A DNA stretch of 63,494 nt from SIAJ01 sp036266155. GTDB lineage: Bacteria > Planctomycetota > Planctomycetia > Gemmatales > Gemmataceae. Every line of letters starts with the position of its first letter. Within the stretch, counting starts at the first letter, position 1. This document shows, in pieces, positions 6,474-15,485 of the stretch. The translations under genes were made by a program, and so were the position numbers. Location: positions 1 to 63,494 of the forward strand of contig DATANR010000146.1 of assembly GCA_036266155.1 (NCBI GenBank). Direction: 5' to 3'. The notes below the pieces were generated by a model that worked only from the letters and a program-made list of their open reading frames with translations, was not told where the DNA came from and searched no databases.

Positions 6474-7802
6474 ATGTCCCTCCCGTCCCGGAGACATTTT
6501 CTCGGCGCGTCGGTCGCCGGTCTTGCTTCGTATACGCTGTTCGGTCAGGACGCCAAGAAAGATTCGGCGGCGCTCAAGGTCTCGAAAGAAGAGGCCGCTT
6601 TTCAGCCGTCCACACTGTTCCTCACATGGCACCGCGATCCGACGACGACGATGGTGGTGCAGTGGATCGGCGTCCGCGGCGAGACTTCGGATACCAACGT
6701 TTATTACGCACCTGTCACGCCGTCGAACAAGTTCGGCATCCTGTCATCGCTGGTCGGTTGGAAATCGCAGCCGGCGGCCACGCGGCCTTATCCGCAGAGC
6801 GACTTCAAGGTCTTCCGCGCCGAGTTAACGGGGTTGACGCCGAACACCGACTACTCGTTCAAGATTGGCAAACAGTCGCCGACCTATCGCTTTCGGACGA
6901 TGCCGGCCAAGGCCAACGACACCATCCATTTCATCTCGGGCGGCGATTGCGGCGTCAACACCGCGGCCGTCGCGAACAACGTGCAGGCAGCTCGACAGGA
7001 TCCGATGTTCGCCATCGTTGGCGGCGACCTCGGTTATGACAACGGCAAGTCGGTCGAGACCAGCCTCGCGTTTATTCGCAACTACAGCAAGACCATGATC
7101 GGCCGCGATGGCCGGCTCATTCCGATGATCGCCTGCCTCGGCAACCACGAGGTCGACGGCGGCTACAGCAAGGCTCGCGAAAAAGCAACATTCTTCTTCC
7201 CGCTCTTTGAGGGACTGTACCCGGAAACGAGCTACGCGACGCTCGACTTCGGCGATTACTTGAGCCTCGTCCTTCTGGATTCCGGTCACACCACTGCGAT
7301 CGACGGCGAACAAGGTTGCTGGCTGAATCGGACGCTCCAGGCACGTGAAGACCATCCGAACGTGTTCGTCGTCAATCACGTGCCGGCGTATCCATCGTTC
7401 CGCAATCCGAAGCCGGCCGTGGTGAAAGAAGGCGAAGAAAAGAAACCGGGCACGGGCGAACTGCAGCGCACGCACTGGGCGCCGTTGTTCGACAAGTATC
7501 GCGTACCCGTGGTGTTGGAGCATCACGACCACACGTTCAAGCGCACGAAACCGCTCCTCGACGGATTGCCGCACGACAATGGCGTGTTGTATTTGGGCGA
7601 CGGATCCTGGGGCCGGCTGCGGAACCCGCAAAAGGCCGATCCGCTGCACGTCATGGCGAAGACGAGCGAAGAGTATCACCTGTCGCTGCACCGCATTCAG
7701 GGCGAGGAGCGCTATCACCTGGCGCTCGACATGACCGGCCGCATCATGGACGTCGGCCGCAGCGGTCAGCGGAAGAAGGGGATCATGGCGACGGCTGGTT
7801 AA
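6474..7802 (+). CDS. Purple acid phosphatase-like metallophosphoesterase, exported
   Basis: 442 residues. A Tat-type signal (SRRHFLGASVAGLA) is followed by an N-terminal fibronectin-III-like domain (about 45-140) and a metallophosphoesterase domain. Metal-binding motifs are visible in order: GDCG at about 158, GDLGYD at 183, GNHE at 222, VNH at 299 and HHDH at 349, the usual dinuclear-centre ligands, with His replacing Gly in the final GHxH. This domain order matches the purple acid phosphatase family, which hydrolyses phosphate esters outside the cytoplasm. The exact substrate cannot be told. Monocistronic. Confidence 0.88.
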   Translation: MSLPSRRHFLGASVAGLASYTLFGQDAKKDSAALKVSKEEAAFQPSTLFLTWHRDPTTTMVVQWIGVRGETSDTNVYYAPVTPSNKFGILSSLVGWKSQPAATRPYPQSDFKVFRAELTGLTPNTDYSFKIGKQSPTYRFRTMPAKANDTIHFISGGDCGVNTAAVANNVQAARQDPMFAIVGGDLGYDNGKSVETSLAFIRNYSKTMIGRDGRLIPMIACLGNHEVDGGYSKAREKATFFFPLFEGLYPETSYATLDFGDYLSLVLLDSGHTTAIDGEQGCWLNRTLQAREDHPNVFVVNHVPAYPSFRNPKPAVVKEGEEKKPGTGELQRTHWAPLFDKYRVPVVLEHHDHTFKRTKPLLDGLPHDNGVLYLGDGSWGRLRNPQKADPLHVMAKTSEEYHLSLHRIQGEERYHLALDMTGRIMDVGRSGQRKKGIMATAG

Positions 7803-7856
7803 TTGGTGTACTGCAATTGCGATTGGCGGAGCCGTCGTGACGGCATCTGGGCGTGA

Positions 7857-8270
7857 TCATGGTTCGATGGGCGGGGGGAATAGGTCGGCTTTGATCAACT
7901 CAATTCGTTGCTCGACGCAATCGGAATCATTGATTCGCAACACGTCAATGGTCGTCCGGCCCACCGGCGTCAGGCCCAAAAGATGTGCTCCACGCCAGCG
8001 GAAATGTTCCGCCCAATTGTCTTTGCGCGGATTAAACAGAGGAGTCAGAATACCCGATTCTGGATCATATCCCGCAACATTGGGACCCTTGGCGGCGTTG
8101 CAATGTGCGCATGAAAAGCAAGTGTTCGCAAGTGTGTCGGGACCACGGTGCTTTGTTGCACGGACGTGGTCCACTTGATGGGGTAATACACAGAACTTTT
8201 GAGCCAGCAAGCAATACTCACACCGATCGCGTGCACGTTCTCTGACCAATCTTCGGCGAACCCTGCCCAT
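7857..8270 (-). CDS. HNH endonuclease
   Basis: 137 residues. CEYC near the N-terminus, VDHV with the conserved Asp-His, then CFSCAHCNAAKG form the zinc-containing HNH fold used by many nucleases. The remaining half (NPRKDNWAEHF... and onward) is typical of stand-alone bacterial HNH proteins. It starts three bases after the stop of the gene at 8274, so the two are probably one transcript. No restriction methylase or mobile element adjoins it; a role in DNA processing or defence is possible but unproven. Confidence 0.88.
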   Translation of the reverse strand: MGRVRRRLVRERARDRCEYCLLAQKFCVLPHQVDHVRATKHRGPDTLANTCFSCAHCNAAKGPNVAGYDPESGILTPLFNPRKDNWAEHFRWRGAHLLGLTPVGRTTIDVLRINDSDCVEQRIELIKADLFPPPIEP

Positions 8271-8273
8271 CGC

Positions 8274-8555
8274 TTACCCCGGCTGCCCTGCGTTTTTCAG
8301 AGCTTTTCGAGCCTTGGCCTGAAGGACGTCGATGAACTTTCCCATCCGCGTGTAATTCTCCAAGGTAATTCGTTCCTCAGCCGAAATCTCGCCACGCCGA
8401 TTCTTGCGCAACAACTGGTTGATCTGCTTGAGTGCTTCTCGACCAAATCGAATCCGCAGCAATGAGCGGGCGGCCGCCGCGTCCAAATCTTCATCGAATG
8501 GAAATACCAAGTGATGAAGGATGTCGGATTCCGTGTTCGTGTCTGTCGTGGCCAT
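8274..8555 (-). CDS. Small conserved-type partner of the HNH nuclease, unknown function
   Basis: 93 residues from the ATG at 8555 (MATTDTNTES). Acidic N-terminus, then a helical, basic region (RSLLRIRFGREALKQ, then LLRKNRRGEISAEE). No family recognised. Its stop lies three bases before the HNH start, implying cotranscription and perhaps a regulatory or inhibitor role, which is inference only. Confidence 0.65.
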   Translation of the reverse strand: MATTDTNTESDILHHLVFPFDEDLDAAAARSLLRIRFGREALKQINQLLRKNRRGEISAEERITLENYTRMGKFIDVLQAKARKALKNAGQPG

Positions 8556-8614
8556 GCGGTGATTATACCTGAAAACACCGAAGTAATGGAACCTGCGCGC
8601 AATCGCCGCAAACA

Positions 8615-9148
8615 TCACTTCTTCGCTTGTCGACCCTTTGTCTTTGCCGCTTTCGTGGCGGCGGCGGCCTCGACAAGGATCACCGCGTCGGCCATCAGGC
8701 CTAATCGTTCTTCTTCCTCCTCCTCTTCTTCCAGCGTCTGAGCGAGCAGGTGAACCGCGTCCTTGTGACCCAGCCGTCGGGCGTACGTCCGGGCGCATTC
8801 GTAAGCGGCAATCTCGTAATGCTCGATTCGCAAGGCAGCGCCGATGAGGGCGAGGTCGAGGACTGCCGGGTGGGCGTCCATTTTCATGAGGTCCTTCGCT
8901 TCGGCGATCAACCCAGCCATCGCTTTGCATTTGATCGACGTCGTCTTGATGTCGAGCGCTCCCAGGATCAGACCGAGCCGCTCAGTGTGGCCCTCGGTCT
9001 CGGCGGCATGCCGTGCGAATGCCGTCCGCAGTTCCGGAGCGCTCGCCGCCTTCGCCAATTGCGGCAATGCCTTGACGAGTTGGTCCTCCGCGCTGACCAG
9101 TTCACGCAGTTCTTCCACATAAAGGTCGTGTAGCGTTTGCAACGGCAT
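8615..9148 (-). CDS. Ferritin-like YciE/YciF-family (DUF892) protein
   Basis: 177 residues. The start MPLQTLHDLYVEELRELVSAEDQLV and the later Glu-rich helices (ETEGHTERL, RIEHYEIAAYE, a run of Glu near 145) match the DUF892 four-helix ferritin-like family, whose members are stress-linked. Conserved Glu and His residues could bind a di-iron site. The tail is Lys/Ala-rich (KAAKTKGRQAKK). Monocistronic, minus strand. Confidence 0.88.
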   Translation of the reverse strand: MPLQTLHDLYVEELRELVSAEDQLVKALPQLAKAASAPELRTAFARHAAETEGHTERLGLILGALDIKTTSIKCKAMAGLIAEAKDLMKMDAHPAVLDLALIGAALRIEHYEIAAYECARTYARRLGHKDAVHLLAQTLEEEEEEEERLGLMADAVILVEAAAATKAAKTKGRQAKK

Positions 9149-9333
9149 GGCAGTTTCCGGAGAGCGGGAGTCGATCGGCCCTAGACTCTGAGAATACGAC
9201 GTGGAACGGCTGAACGCACAACAAAGCGGTTACGCCGGCGCAGTATCCGGCGGCCAATTCGGCTACCATCAAACGACGCGCTCACGCACCGCCGTGGTTC
9301 GAAGTGTCCCCCGATCCGCAACCCTGAGATGAC

Positions 9334-10167
9334 ATGAACACTCCCGAGCCTCCCGACAGCCCAGCCACGCGTGCCAAAATCTACGCCGCCTATCGATCGT
9401 ACTTCGACATGGCCGAACGCAAGCGGCGCTGGAACATTCGCGACGACATTCCGTGGGACCAGACCAATACGTCAATCGACGCGGTGATCGCCGACGTCGT
9501 GCAAACGTTCTGCATGGTCGAACTGTACCTGCCCGATTACGTGGCGAAGCAGCTCCCGCCGGTGCGGGCCAACCGCGGCCGGGCGTGGATGCTGGCCAAC
9601 TGGGGCTACGAGGAATCGAAGCACTCGATGGTTCTGGAAGACTGGCTCGTGCGCTCGGGCCATCGCACCGAAAAGCAGATGGCGGAGATCACGGACAGCG
9701 TCCTGGCGAACGAATGGGAGGTTCACTACGGGACGCCGCGTGCCGCCGTCATCTACACGACGTTCCAGGAACTGGCCACGCAGTTGCACTATCGCAATCT
9801 GCGCCGCGTTGCCGGGGGCCGCGACCCGGCACTCGACAAGGTTTTGGAATTGGTGTCAACGGACGAGGCGGCCCATGCCCACTTCTTCCGCACGCTGGTG
9901 CAAATCTACCTGGAAGACGACCGTGAAGCGACGCTGGTCGCCTTCCGCCATGTCATGGCTACATTCCACATGCCCGCCAGCGGCATGCTGGCCGACGGCC
10001 GCCGTCGCGCGGAAGCCGTCCGATCACTGGGCATTTTCGATGAGCGCGTCTTTCATGGCGAGGTTTACACGCCGCTGATGCGCAAGCTGGGTCTGACGCG
10101 TGCCGACTTGAAGCCGAAGAAAGTGTTCGCGATGAATGGAGCGTCAGTGCGCGAGCATGTTGCCTGA
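9334..10167 (+). CDS. Acyl-ACP desaturase (ferritin-like di-iron)
   Basis: 277 residues, close to the size of bacterial DesA-type acyl-ACP desaturases. Two ferritin-type iron motifs are clear: Glu61 with EESKH at 93-97, and Glu146 with DEAAH at 176-180. This soluble family introduces a double bond into acyl chains carried on acyl carrier protein, using O2 and reduced ferredoxin. The gene overlaps the 3' end of the convergent MFS gene by 24 bp. Confidence 0.88.
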   Translation: MNTPEPPDSPATRAKIYAAYRSYFDMAERKRRWNIRDDIPWDQTNTSIDAVIADVVQTFCMVELYLPDYVAKQLPPVRANRGRAWMLANWGYEESKHSMVLEDWLVRSGHRTEKQMAEITDSVLANEWEVHYGTPRAAVIYTTFQELATQLHYRNLRRVAGGRDPALDKVLELVSTDEAAHAHFFRTLVQIYLEDDREATLVAFRHVMATFHMPASGMLADGRRRAEAVRSLGIFDERVFHGEVYTPLMRKLGLTRADLKPKKVFAMNGASVREHVA

Positions 10168-11382
10168 CAGGTCCGTTCGCGGCCGGATCAGCAGCACAAG
10201 CACGATCGAGATGATCGCCACGCTCGCGAACGCACCAAACGTCAAGTTGAGCGGAACCTTCTGGTCGCGGAGCGATCCGAATTGCCAGTCGATCCACCCG
10301 CCGCAACTGATGCTGACGAAGTTCATCACGCCGTAACCGGTCGCCCGCAGTTCGGGGCGCACGATCTGCGACAGGATCGGCATGTTGTTGCCGTCGAAGA
10401 AACCCCAGCCGAGCCCGAACAAGACGAGAAACGCGATCGCAAGCCGAAGCGTGTCCGCATTACCGACGCCGAATAGCGCCGGGACGATCATCATCATGCC
10501 AGCCGCGCTCACGTAGATGCGCCCGCGAATCGTGCGCATCATCAGTCCATCGGCCAGCCATCCCCCGAGGAAAGCACCGACCAGAGCGGCCACATTCACG
10601 TACAACGTCGCCGACACGCCTGCCTTGCCTTGGCCGATGTCAAATCGTTCCTTCAAGATCGCTGGCATCCAGTCACGCACGACCCATCCGGCGAGGGCGG
10701 GCAGCGTGAAGTAGAGCACGAGCAGGATGAACGAGACGTTCGTCAACAACGACCGCGTTGCTGCCGCCGGCGACGGCTTCGCATCCACGAATGTCGTTGG
10801 TCGTGGCGCATCGCGAAGGATGAAGAGCAGCGGCAACGCATACAAAGCGCCGGCGAGCCCCGTGAAGTCGAACGCAAAGCGCCAGCCGAGATTCGGTGTA
10901 TCCGCGACATAGCCGCCAAAGCCACCGACGATGACGCCGCAGTATATGGCGGTCTGGTGCAGCCCGATGGCACGCGAGCGCGTATTGCCAATGTGGAAGT
11001 CGGCGATCATCGCCAGCGCCGCCGGCATGTAGAACGCTTCGCTGATCCCCATCAACGTGCGCGTCCAGAGCAGTCCGTGATAGGTCGTGACCTGTCCGGT
11101 CGCCCAGGTGACGGCCGACCAAACGAAGAGGCTCGTGCAAATCGTCAGTCGCCGGCTGAAGCGATCGGCGATGTAGCCGCCAATCGGGCTCAAGAGGGCG
11201 TAGGCCCACTTGAACTGACCGAGCATGTATCCCCAGTTCGCATCGAGCCCAATGTCCGTGACGTCGGCCATGACGGAGAACTTCATGGCCGCCAGCATCT
11301 GCCGGTCGAGATAGTTCAACAGCGCGACCGGCCAGAGCAGTGCGACGACGAGCCATGCGGTCCGGGCGAGAGAGGGGTTCAT
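10144..11382 (-). CDS. MFS transporter, probably for a sugar acid or organic anion
   Basis: 412 residues with about 12 membrane segments. The first (LVVALLWPVALLNYLDRQ) and the GYIADRFSRR loop are typical of the anion:cation symporter/hexuronate branch of the major facilitator superfamily. It begins four bases after the stop of the SMP-30/gluconolactonase gene, so the two are likely cotranscribed, which suggests uptake of a sugar acid or lactone. Substrate not determinable. Its 3' end overlaps the convergent desaturase gene. Confidence 0.88.
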   Translation of the reverse strand: MNPSLARTAWLVVALLWPVALLNYLDRQMLAAMKFSVMADVTDIGLDANWGYMLGQFKWAYALLSPIGGYIADRFSRRLTICTSLFVWSAVTWATGQVTTYHGLLWTRTLMGISEAFYMPAALAMIADFHIGNTRSRAIGLHQTAIYCGVIVGGFGGYVADTPNLGWRFAFDFTGLAGALYALPLLFILRDAPRPTTFVDAKPSPAAATRSLLTNVSFILLVLYFTLPALAGWVVRDWMPAILKERFDIGQGKAGVSATLYVNVAALVGAFLGGWLADGLMMRTIRGRIYVSAAGMMMIVPALFGVGNADTLRLAIAFLVLFGLGWGFFDGNNMPILSQIVRPELRATGYGVMNFVSISCGGWIDWQFGSLRDQKVPLNLTFGAFASVAIISIVLVLLIRPRTDLSGNMLAH

Positions 11383-11386
11383 TCGG

Positions 11387-12283
11387 TTATTGTGCCGACG
11401 CCCCCTTCACGGTCATCTTGATCGCGTAGAGCTTCGTGCTCGCCGTGATGAACAGCGTCTTCATGTCTGCCCCGCCGAAGCATACATTTGCAGTCCATGG
11501 TTCCGGCACATCGATCTGCAAAATCTTCTTGCCCGTCTTGTCGTAAACCTGCACGCCCTTGCCGGTGAAGTAGACGTTGCCGTTCTCGTCGAGCGTCATG
11601 CCATCGGAGCCTTGCGAGCAGAAAAGCTTTTTGTCGGTGAGGACGCCCTCCTTGCCGATCGTGTACGAGTAGGTCTTGTTCGCTCCAATGTCGGCCACAT
11701 AGAGCGTCTTGCCGTCGGGTGTGCCGACGATGCCATTCGGCTGCTTGAGGTCGTCGGCCACTCGAATGATCCCCTTGCCATCAGGTGTGACGAAATAGAC
11801 GGCCTCGACGTCCTGTTCCTTCGGGCCACGCTTCCAGTAGTCGCGCTTGTAATACGGGTCAGTGAAATAAAGCCCGCCGTCCGGCCGCACCCAGACGTCG
11901 TTCGGCCCGTTGAGCAGCTTGCCCTTGTAGTCGTTGACGACGACCGTGTGCTTCTTCGTCGCCATATCCATGACCCACAACTCGTTCTTTTCGTCGGCAC
12001 AAATCCAGAGCCGGCCATCGGGGCCGAAGCACAATCCGTTCGCCCGGCCCGACGGTTCGAGAAACGTCGACAGCTTGCCGTCCGTGTCCCACTTCATGAT
12101 GCGGTCGTTGGGCTGATCGGTGAAGTAGACGTTGCCCTTGGCATCGACCGACGGGCCCTCGGTGAACTTGAAGCCGTCGGCGAGCTTTTGCAGCTTGCTG
12201 TCGGGAGCGATGAGTGCATCGTCGGCACGAGCGACCACGGGACTCACAACGAGAATCGCGACGAGGAATCGGCGCATGGACAT
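11387..12283 (-). CDS. SMP-30/gluconolactonase/LRE family protein, exported
   Basis: 298 residues from ATG at 12283 (a TTG at 12298 would add five). Signal peptide MSMRRFLVAILVVSPVVARA, then a six-bladed propeller of the SMP-30 family, with blade motifs such as FTEGPSVDAKGNVYFTD, NGLCFGPDGRLW, LNGPNDVWVRPDGGLYFTD and QPNGIVGTPDGKTLYVAD. Family members hydrolyse aldonolactones using a metal held by Glu, Asn and Asp side chains (E in TEGP, N in NGPNDV, D in SQGSDGM are candidates). Predicted periplasmic. Pairs with the downstream MFS carrier. Confidence 0.87.
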   Translation of the reverse strand: MSMRRFLVAILVVSPVVARADDALIAPDSKLQKLADGFKFTEGPSVDAKGNVYFTDQPNDRIMKWDTDGKLSTFLEPSGRANGLCFGPDGRLWICADEKNELWVMDMATKKHTVVVNDYKGKLLNGPNDVWVRPDGGLYFTDPYYKRDYWKRGPKEQDVEAVYFVTPDGKGIIRVADDLKQPNGIVGTPDGKTLYVADIGANKTYSYTIGKEGVLTDKKLFCSQGSDGMTLDENGNVYFTGKGVQVYDKTGKKILQIDVPEPWTANVCFGGADMKTLFITASTKLYAIKMTVKGASAQ

Positions 12284-12371
12284 GGAGTGGGTTTCCAAAG
12301 GAGTGAGGATTGAGCGACCGCGAAGTGAGTGTATGCGCCGACCGTAGCCACGAACTGCCAGCTTGTGTGCT

Positions 12372-12593
12372 TTAGTTCCGTGCTCGGAATGTGATGCGTC
12401 CGCGCGTCAGATCGTAAGGCGAGATTTCGACCTTGACCCGGTCGCCGGGAATGATGCGGATGAAGTGCTTGCGCATTTTTCCAGCGATATGGGCGGTCAC
12501 CATGCCGCCCATGTCAAGTTCAACACGAAACTGCGTGTTCGCGAGGGCCTCGCGAACGCGGCCCTCCACTTCGATCGACTCTTCCTTCGCCAT
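12372..12593 (-). CDS. infA: Translation initiation factor IF-1
   Basis: 73 residues from ATG at 12593, close to the usual 72. A single S1/OB-fold with the standard landmarks EGRVREALANTQFRVEL, VTAHIAGKMRKH, RIIPGDRVKVEISPYDL and GRITFRAR. IF-1 binds the 30S A site during initiation. An upstream GTG two codons earlier is possible, but the ATG follows a TGGAG element. It stands alone rather than in a ribosomal protein cluster. Confidence 0.95.
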   Translation of the reverse strand: MAKEESIEVEGRVREALANTQFRVELDMGGMVTAHIAGKMRKHFIRIIPGDRVKVEISPYDLTRGRITFRARN

Positions 12594-12666
12594 ACGCACG
12601 ACTCCACCATTTTTTAGTGGAGATCATTGTACATCAAACGCCGCAGCCGGAAATGCCCCAACCGTC

Positions 12667-13137
12667 TCAATCGTCCTTCGGTTTTTTCTTCACGGTAATG
12701 AGGATGAAGTCGTTGTCGGCGGTCGCCTTGAAATCCTTGGGCCGGTCCTTTTCACCGGGCTTGTTGAAGCAGAAGACGACGGTGTCGCCGTCGATCTTGT
12801 AGATGCCGACCTGGGTCTTGCCCTTGTCTTCGCCGGCCGTGATGGCCAAGTCGATGGTCGCGGGCTTGGCGGCCGGGTCGAGTTTGATCGTGCCTTCCTC
12901 TTTCTCGCCGTCCGTCTTGAAGACGTACTTGTCGCCCTTGACCGACCAGCGCGTGTCGGCGAGCGCCTCGGCCGGCAGATCTTCGCCGCCGGCCGTCCAC
13001 GCGGTGATCGCCCAATCGCCGGCGAGTTTCTTCAGTGGCTCGTCGGCGTCCTTGTCCGCCGGCTTCGGTGCGGCCAGGGCAACCAGCGCCAGGCCCGCGA
13101 GAGCAAGCGTGACTGCCAACGGTGAGACGACTTTCAT
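12667..13137 (-). CDS. TIGR03067-domain secreted protein
   Basis: 156 residues: signal peptide (about 1-22) and a lipocalin-like beta domain with LAGDWAITAWTAGGEDLP and the KPKDF element near the end, matching the TIGR03067 family that is expanded in Gemmata-like planctomycetes. Function unknown; probably periplasmic. Start preceded by GGGAG. Confidence 0.85.
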   Translation of the reverse strand: MKVVSPLAVTLALAGLALVALAAPKPADKDADEPLKKLAGDWAITAWTAGGEDLPAEALADTRWSVKGDKYVFKTDGEKEEGTIKLDPAAKPATIDLAITAGEDKGKTQVGIYKIDGDTVVFCFNKPGEKDRPKDFKATADNDFILITVKKKPKDD

Positions 13138-13249
13138 TTGACTTCTCCCGCGATGTGTATCTCAATCAGTCCGACGGACGCAGCCAATTGCGACGCATAG
13201 ACCGTTGTAATCCAACATGCCGTGGGTTCAAGAGAGTACCTGTTCGCTC

Positions 13250-15184
13250 TCACTTCCGAGCAGTCTTCTTCTTGGACGACTTCTTCTTGGCTGCCTTGGT
13301 CTTCGGCGTTTTCTTGGTCACTTTCTTCTTGGTCGGCTGCTTGTGAGCGGGTGACTTCTTCTTTACCTTGGCAGCAACATGCGGAGCGGTGACGGACTTG
13401 ATCGCGCCGCCAGTCGCCGGCGCGGCCGCGTGCTGACCCAACCAGAACTCAATTTCCGCCAGTTCGTCACCGGTCAAGTAGCTGTTTTGCCAGGCGTCCG
13501 TGTCGACCAGGCCGTGCCAGACCTTGGGATCATTGCGGTGTGCCTGCACGTAGGCGTTCCATCGATAAGTCTGATAGATCGCGATGATGTTGGCGGCAAA
13601 TGCTGCCGCCAGGGGAGCGTTGCCTTCCACGATCATCAAGTTGTCGTCGTTCTTGCTCGATGCCTTGTAGCCAAGATTGTGCGAGCCAGTCATCACCACC
13701 GGATGGTCGCCGAAGGGATCGATGACGATTACCTTGCTGTGAATGTGGACCCCGGTCCCGAGCATTTCCGTTTCCCAGTCATGGAACTTCTCCTTGATGT
13801 TGCTCGGCACCATGGATTCGTGCGTCAAGCGCTGCGGCGGTTTGTTGCCGCCGCTGAATAACGTCACGGGGTTGTCGGCAACGGTTGGATCGAGAGCCAT
13901 GTGCTTGGGCGAGCCGGGGGTGTCCGCGGGCAAGGGGCTCGTGAGCCCCGCAATTTCTTGATTCACCACGCCGCGCATGTACAAGCTGGGATCGTAGACC
14001 GGGCTGTTGGGTTGATGACGCACAAGAATGTTCTGCAACAGCGTCCATTGCATCGGCGGTTTATCCGGGCCGGCGAATCCGCCTGGGTTGAAGAACAGGA
14101 ACATGATCCCGTCCTTGGCCCCGTTGATAAGGGTACGCGCGAATTCGAGATCCTGCCCATCGCTCGTCGGGGCAAACCACTGCGTGAGCCGACCACCATC
14201 GATCGCGAACGATTTCGACGTGGAATTCGCTTGGGCAAGGGTGGGTGGATACGCGTTGCCCGCGTTCTTGAGAAGGTTCCACTCGTTGATGAAATCGGCG
14301 CCGAGTTCTGGACTGTTGACGATCACGCCGTTGTTCGCTTGTGTACAAAGGCCGGTCATCGTCCAGTTGGTGCTGCCGGACAGAACACGAAGCGGGTTGC
14401 CGTTCGCGTCACAGGCGACGGCGTACTTGTTGTGGGCGAAGTGCCCGCTAGTGACGAGGCGATCGTGTAAGTCAACGACGTCGCGAAGCTTTGCGCGCAC
14501 GGCCGAGTTCTCGTCGTTCGTGGGCGGCTTGAACGCGCCGTTGGCGAGCAGCAGGTGACACTTCTTGCCAATCGCGGTGATGGCGTCGAGCAACTCAGGA
14601 TCATTGAGTTCGTAGAGCGCCAGATACACCTGGCCGTCGTTCTTCTTCACGTCCGCGAGGAGGTCGAGCAATTGCGGGCGCAGGAGCCCGCTCAGTTCAT
14701 TCCGCAGTTTGTTTCCGGGCGTCGCGATGAGGTTTGCGAGTTTTGCATCTTTGCCGGCCGCCGCGAGCGCTCGTGAAACCCACTGGGCGGCCACGATGCC
14801 CTTGTTGAAATAGGCCGCGACATGCGGCGTCGCCTGCCCCGTCACCGTCATCGCCGGCGTTAGGGCCGAAGCGGCTGCGGTCGCCAACTTCAAATGATTG
14901 TGATCGGGCCCGATGACTGGCACGATCGCGTATTGCACCACGTCGCCCGGCGACACGGTATAGTCCCACCACATGTAGCGCTGCAAGGGGAACTTCCACG
15001 GGTTCTGCGGGTCGAGCTTATCGTCGTCCGAAAACCCGACAAATCCGTGCAGAAAACTTTCTTTCCCATTGGCAAGGCGGCGAATCGCAAAGCCGCGACA
15101 ATCCGGAATGGCCTTGCCGCCGTCGGGCAGCCAAACGAGCGTGGTGTGATCGCCGTTGTCGTAGACTTTGAGATCAATGCTCAT
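13250..15184 (-). CDS. Phospholipase D-like (HKD) protein with Lys-rich tail
   Basis: 644 residues with two PLD half-sites: HNKYAVACD...SGSTNWT at about 251-275 and HSKVIVIDPFGDHPVVMTGSHN at about 480-505, both keeping His-x-Lys and Asp. The two form one active site for phosphodiester cleavage or transfer of lipids or nucleic acids. The N-terminal 100 residues look like a beta-rich accessory domain; no signal peptide is evident. The last 40 residues are Lys/Ala/Pro-rich (KKKSPAHKQPTKKK), like histone-H1 tails, so it may bind nucleic acid or an anionic surface. Monocistronic. Confidence 0.85.
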   Translation of the reverse strand: MSIDLKVYDNGDHTTLVWLPDGGKAIPDCRGFAIRRLANGKESFLHGFVGFSDDDKLDPQNPWKFPLQRYMWWDYTVSPGDVVQYAIVPVIGPDHNHLKLATAAASALTPAMTVTGQATPHVAAYFNKGIVAAQWVSRALAAAGKDAKLANLIATPGNKLRNELSGLLRPQLLDLLADVKKNDGQVYLALYELNDPELLDAITAIGKKCHLLLANGAFKPPTNDENSAVRAKLRDVVDLHDRLVTSGHFAHNKYAVACDANGNPLRVLSGSTNWTMTGLCTQANNGVIVNSPELGADFINEWNLLKNAGNAYPPTLAQANSTSKSFAIDGGRLTQWFAPTSDGQDLEFARTLINGAKDGIMFLFFNPGGFAGPDKPPMQWTLLQNILVRHQPNSPVYDPSLYMRGVVNQEIAGLTSPLPADTPGSPKHMALDPTVADNPVTLFSGGNKPPQRLTHESMVPSNIKEKFHDWETEMLGTGVHIHSKVIVIDPFGDHPVVMTGSHNLGYKASSKNDDNLMIVEGNAPLAAAFAANIIAIYQTYRWNAYVQAHRNDPKVWHGLVDTDAWQNSYLTGDELAEIEFWLGQHAAAPATGGAIKSVTAPHVAAKVKKKSPAHKQPTKKKVTKKTPKTKAAKKKSSKKKTARK

Positions 15185-15485
15185 GGGCAGTCCGCAAGTC
15201 GGAGTGCATTGGATAGCGGTCGAGAGTGCGCTTGTGATACGGAGTGCGAATGACTTTTCACTAACCGAGACGGTTCAACAAACCTGGGCCAGTCCAGGAG
15301 GACGAAAGTCTCCTCGACACAGGCCCCGCACGTGGCCATTGGCAATCAAGCTTGGGTCGAGGAGATGAATCGGCTGGAATCTAGACTTGCAAGAGGAAAC
15401 GTTGGTGCCGAAAAATCGGGGAGGCACAACACCGTGCTATCGGCGCGGCCTCCCCCGAACGGGTCTTCCCGGACGTATCACTGCT
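15185..15485. other. 301-bp intergenic region, structured in part
   Basis: Separates the PLD gene start from the 3' end of the MuiA-like gene. No gene found. Around 15285-15335 there are nested complementary segments (GGGCC...GGCCC enclosing AGGAG-GAC-GAAA-GTC-TCCT), which could fold as RNA. It was not matched to a riboswitch, ribozyme or RNase P. Confidence 0.45.

Noticed and set aside
6825..7718. 297-codon minus-strand frame opposite the phosphatase
   Set aside because: Complement of a gene with clear metal-binding motifs in the other frame; high GC commonly opens antisense frames.
15285..15335. Possible ribozyme or RNase P-like fold upstream of the PLD gene
   Set aside because: GACGAAAGTC hairpin present, but the hammerhead CUGANGA core and RNase P conserved regions are missing.
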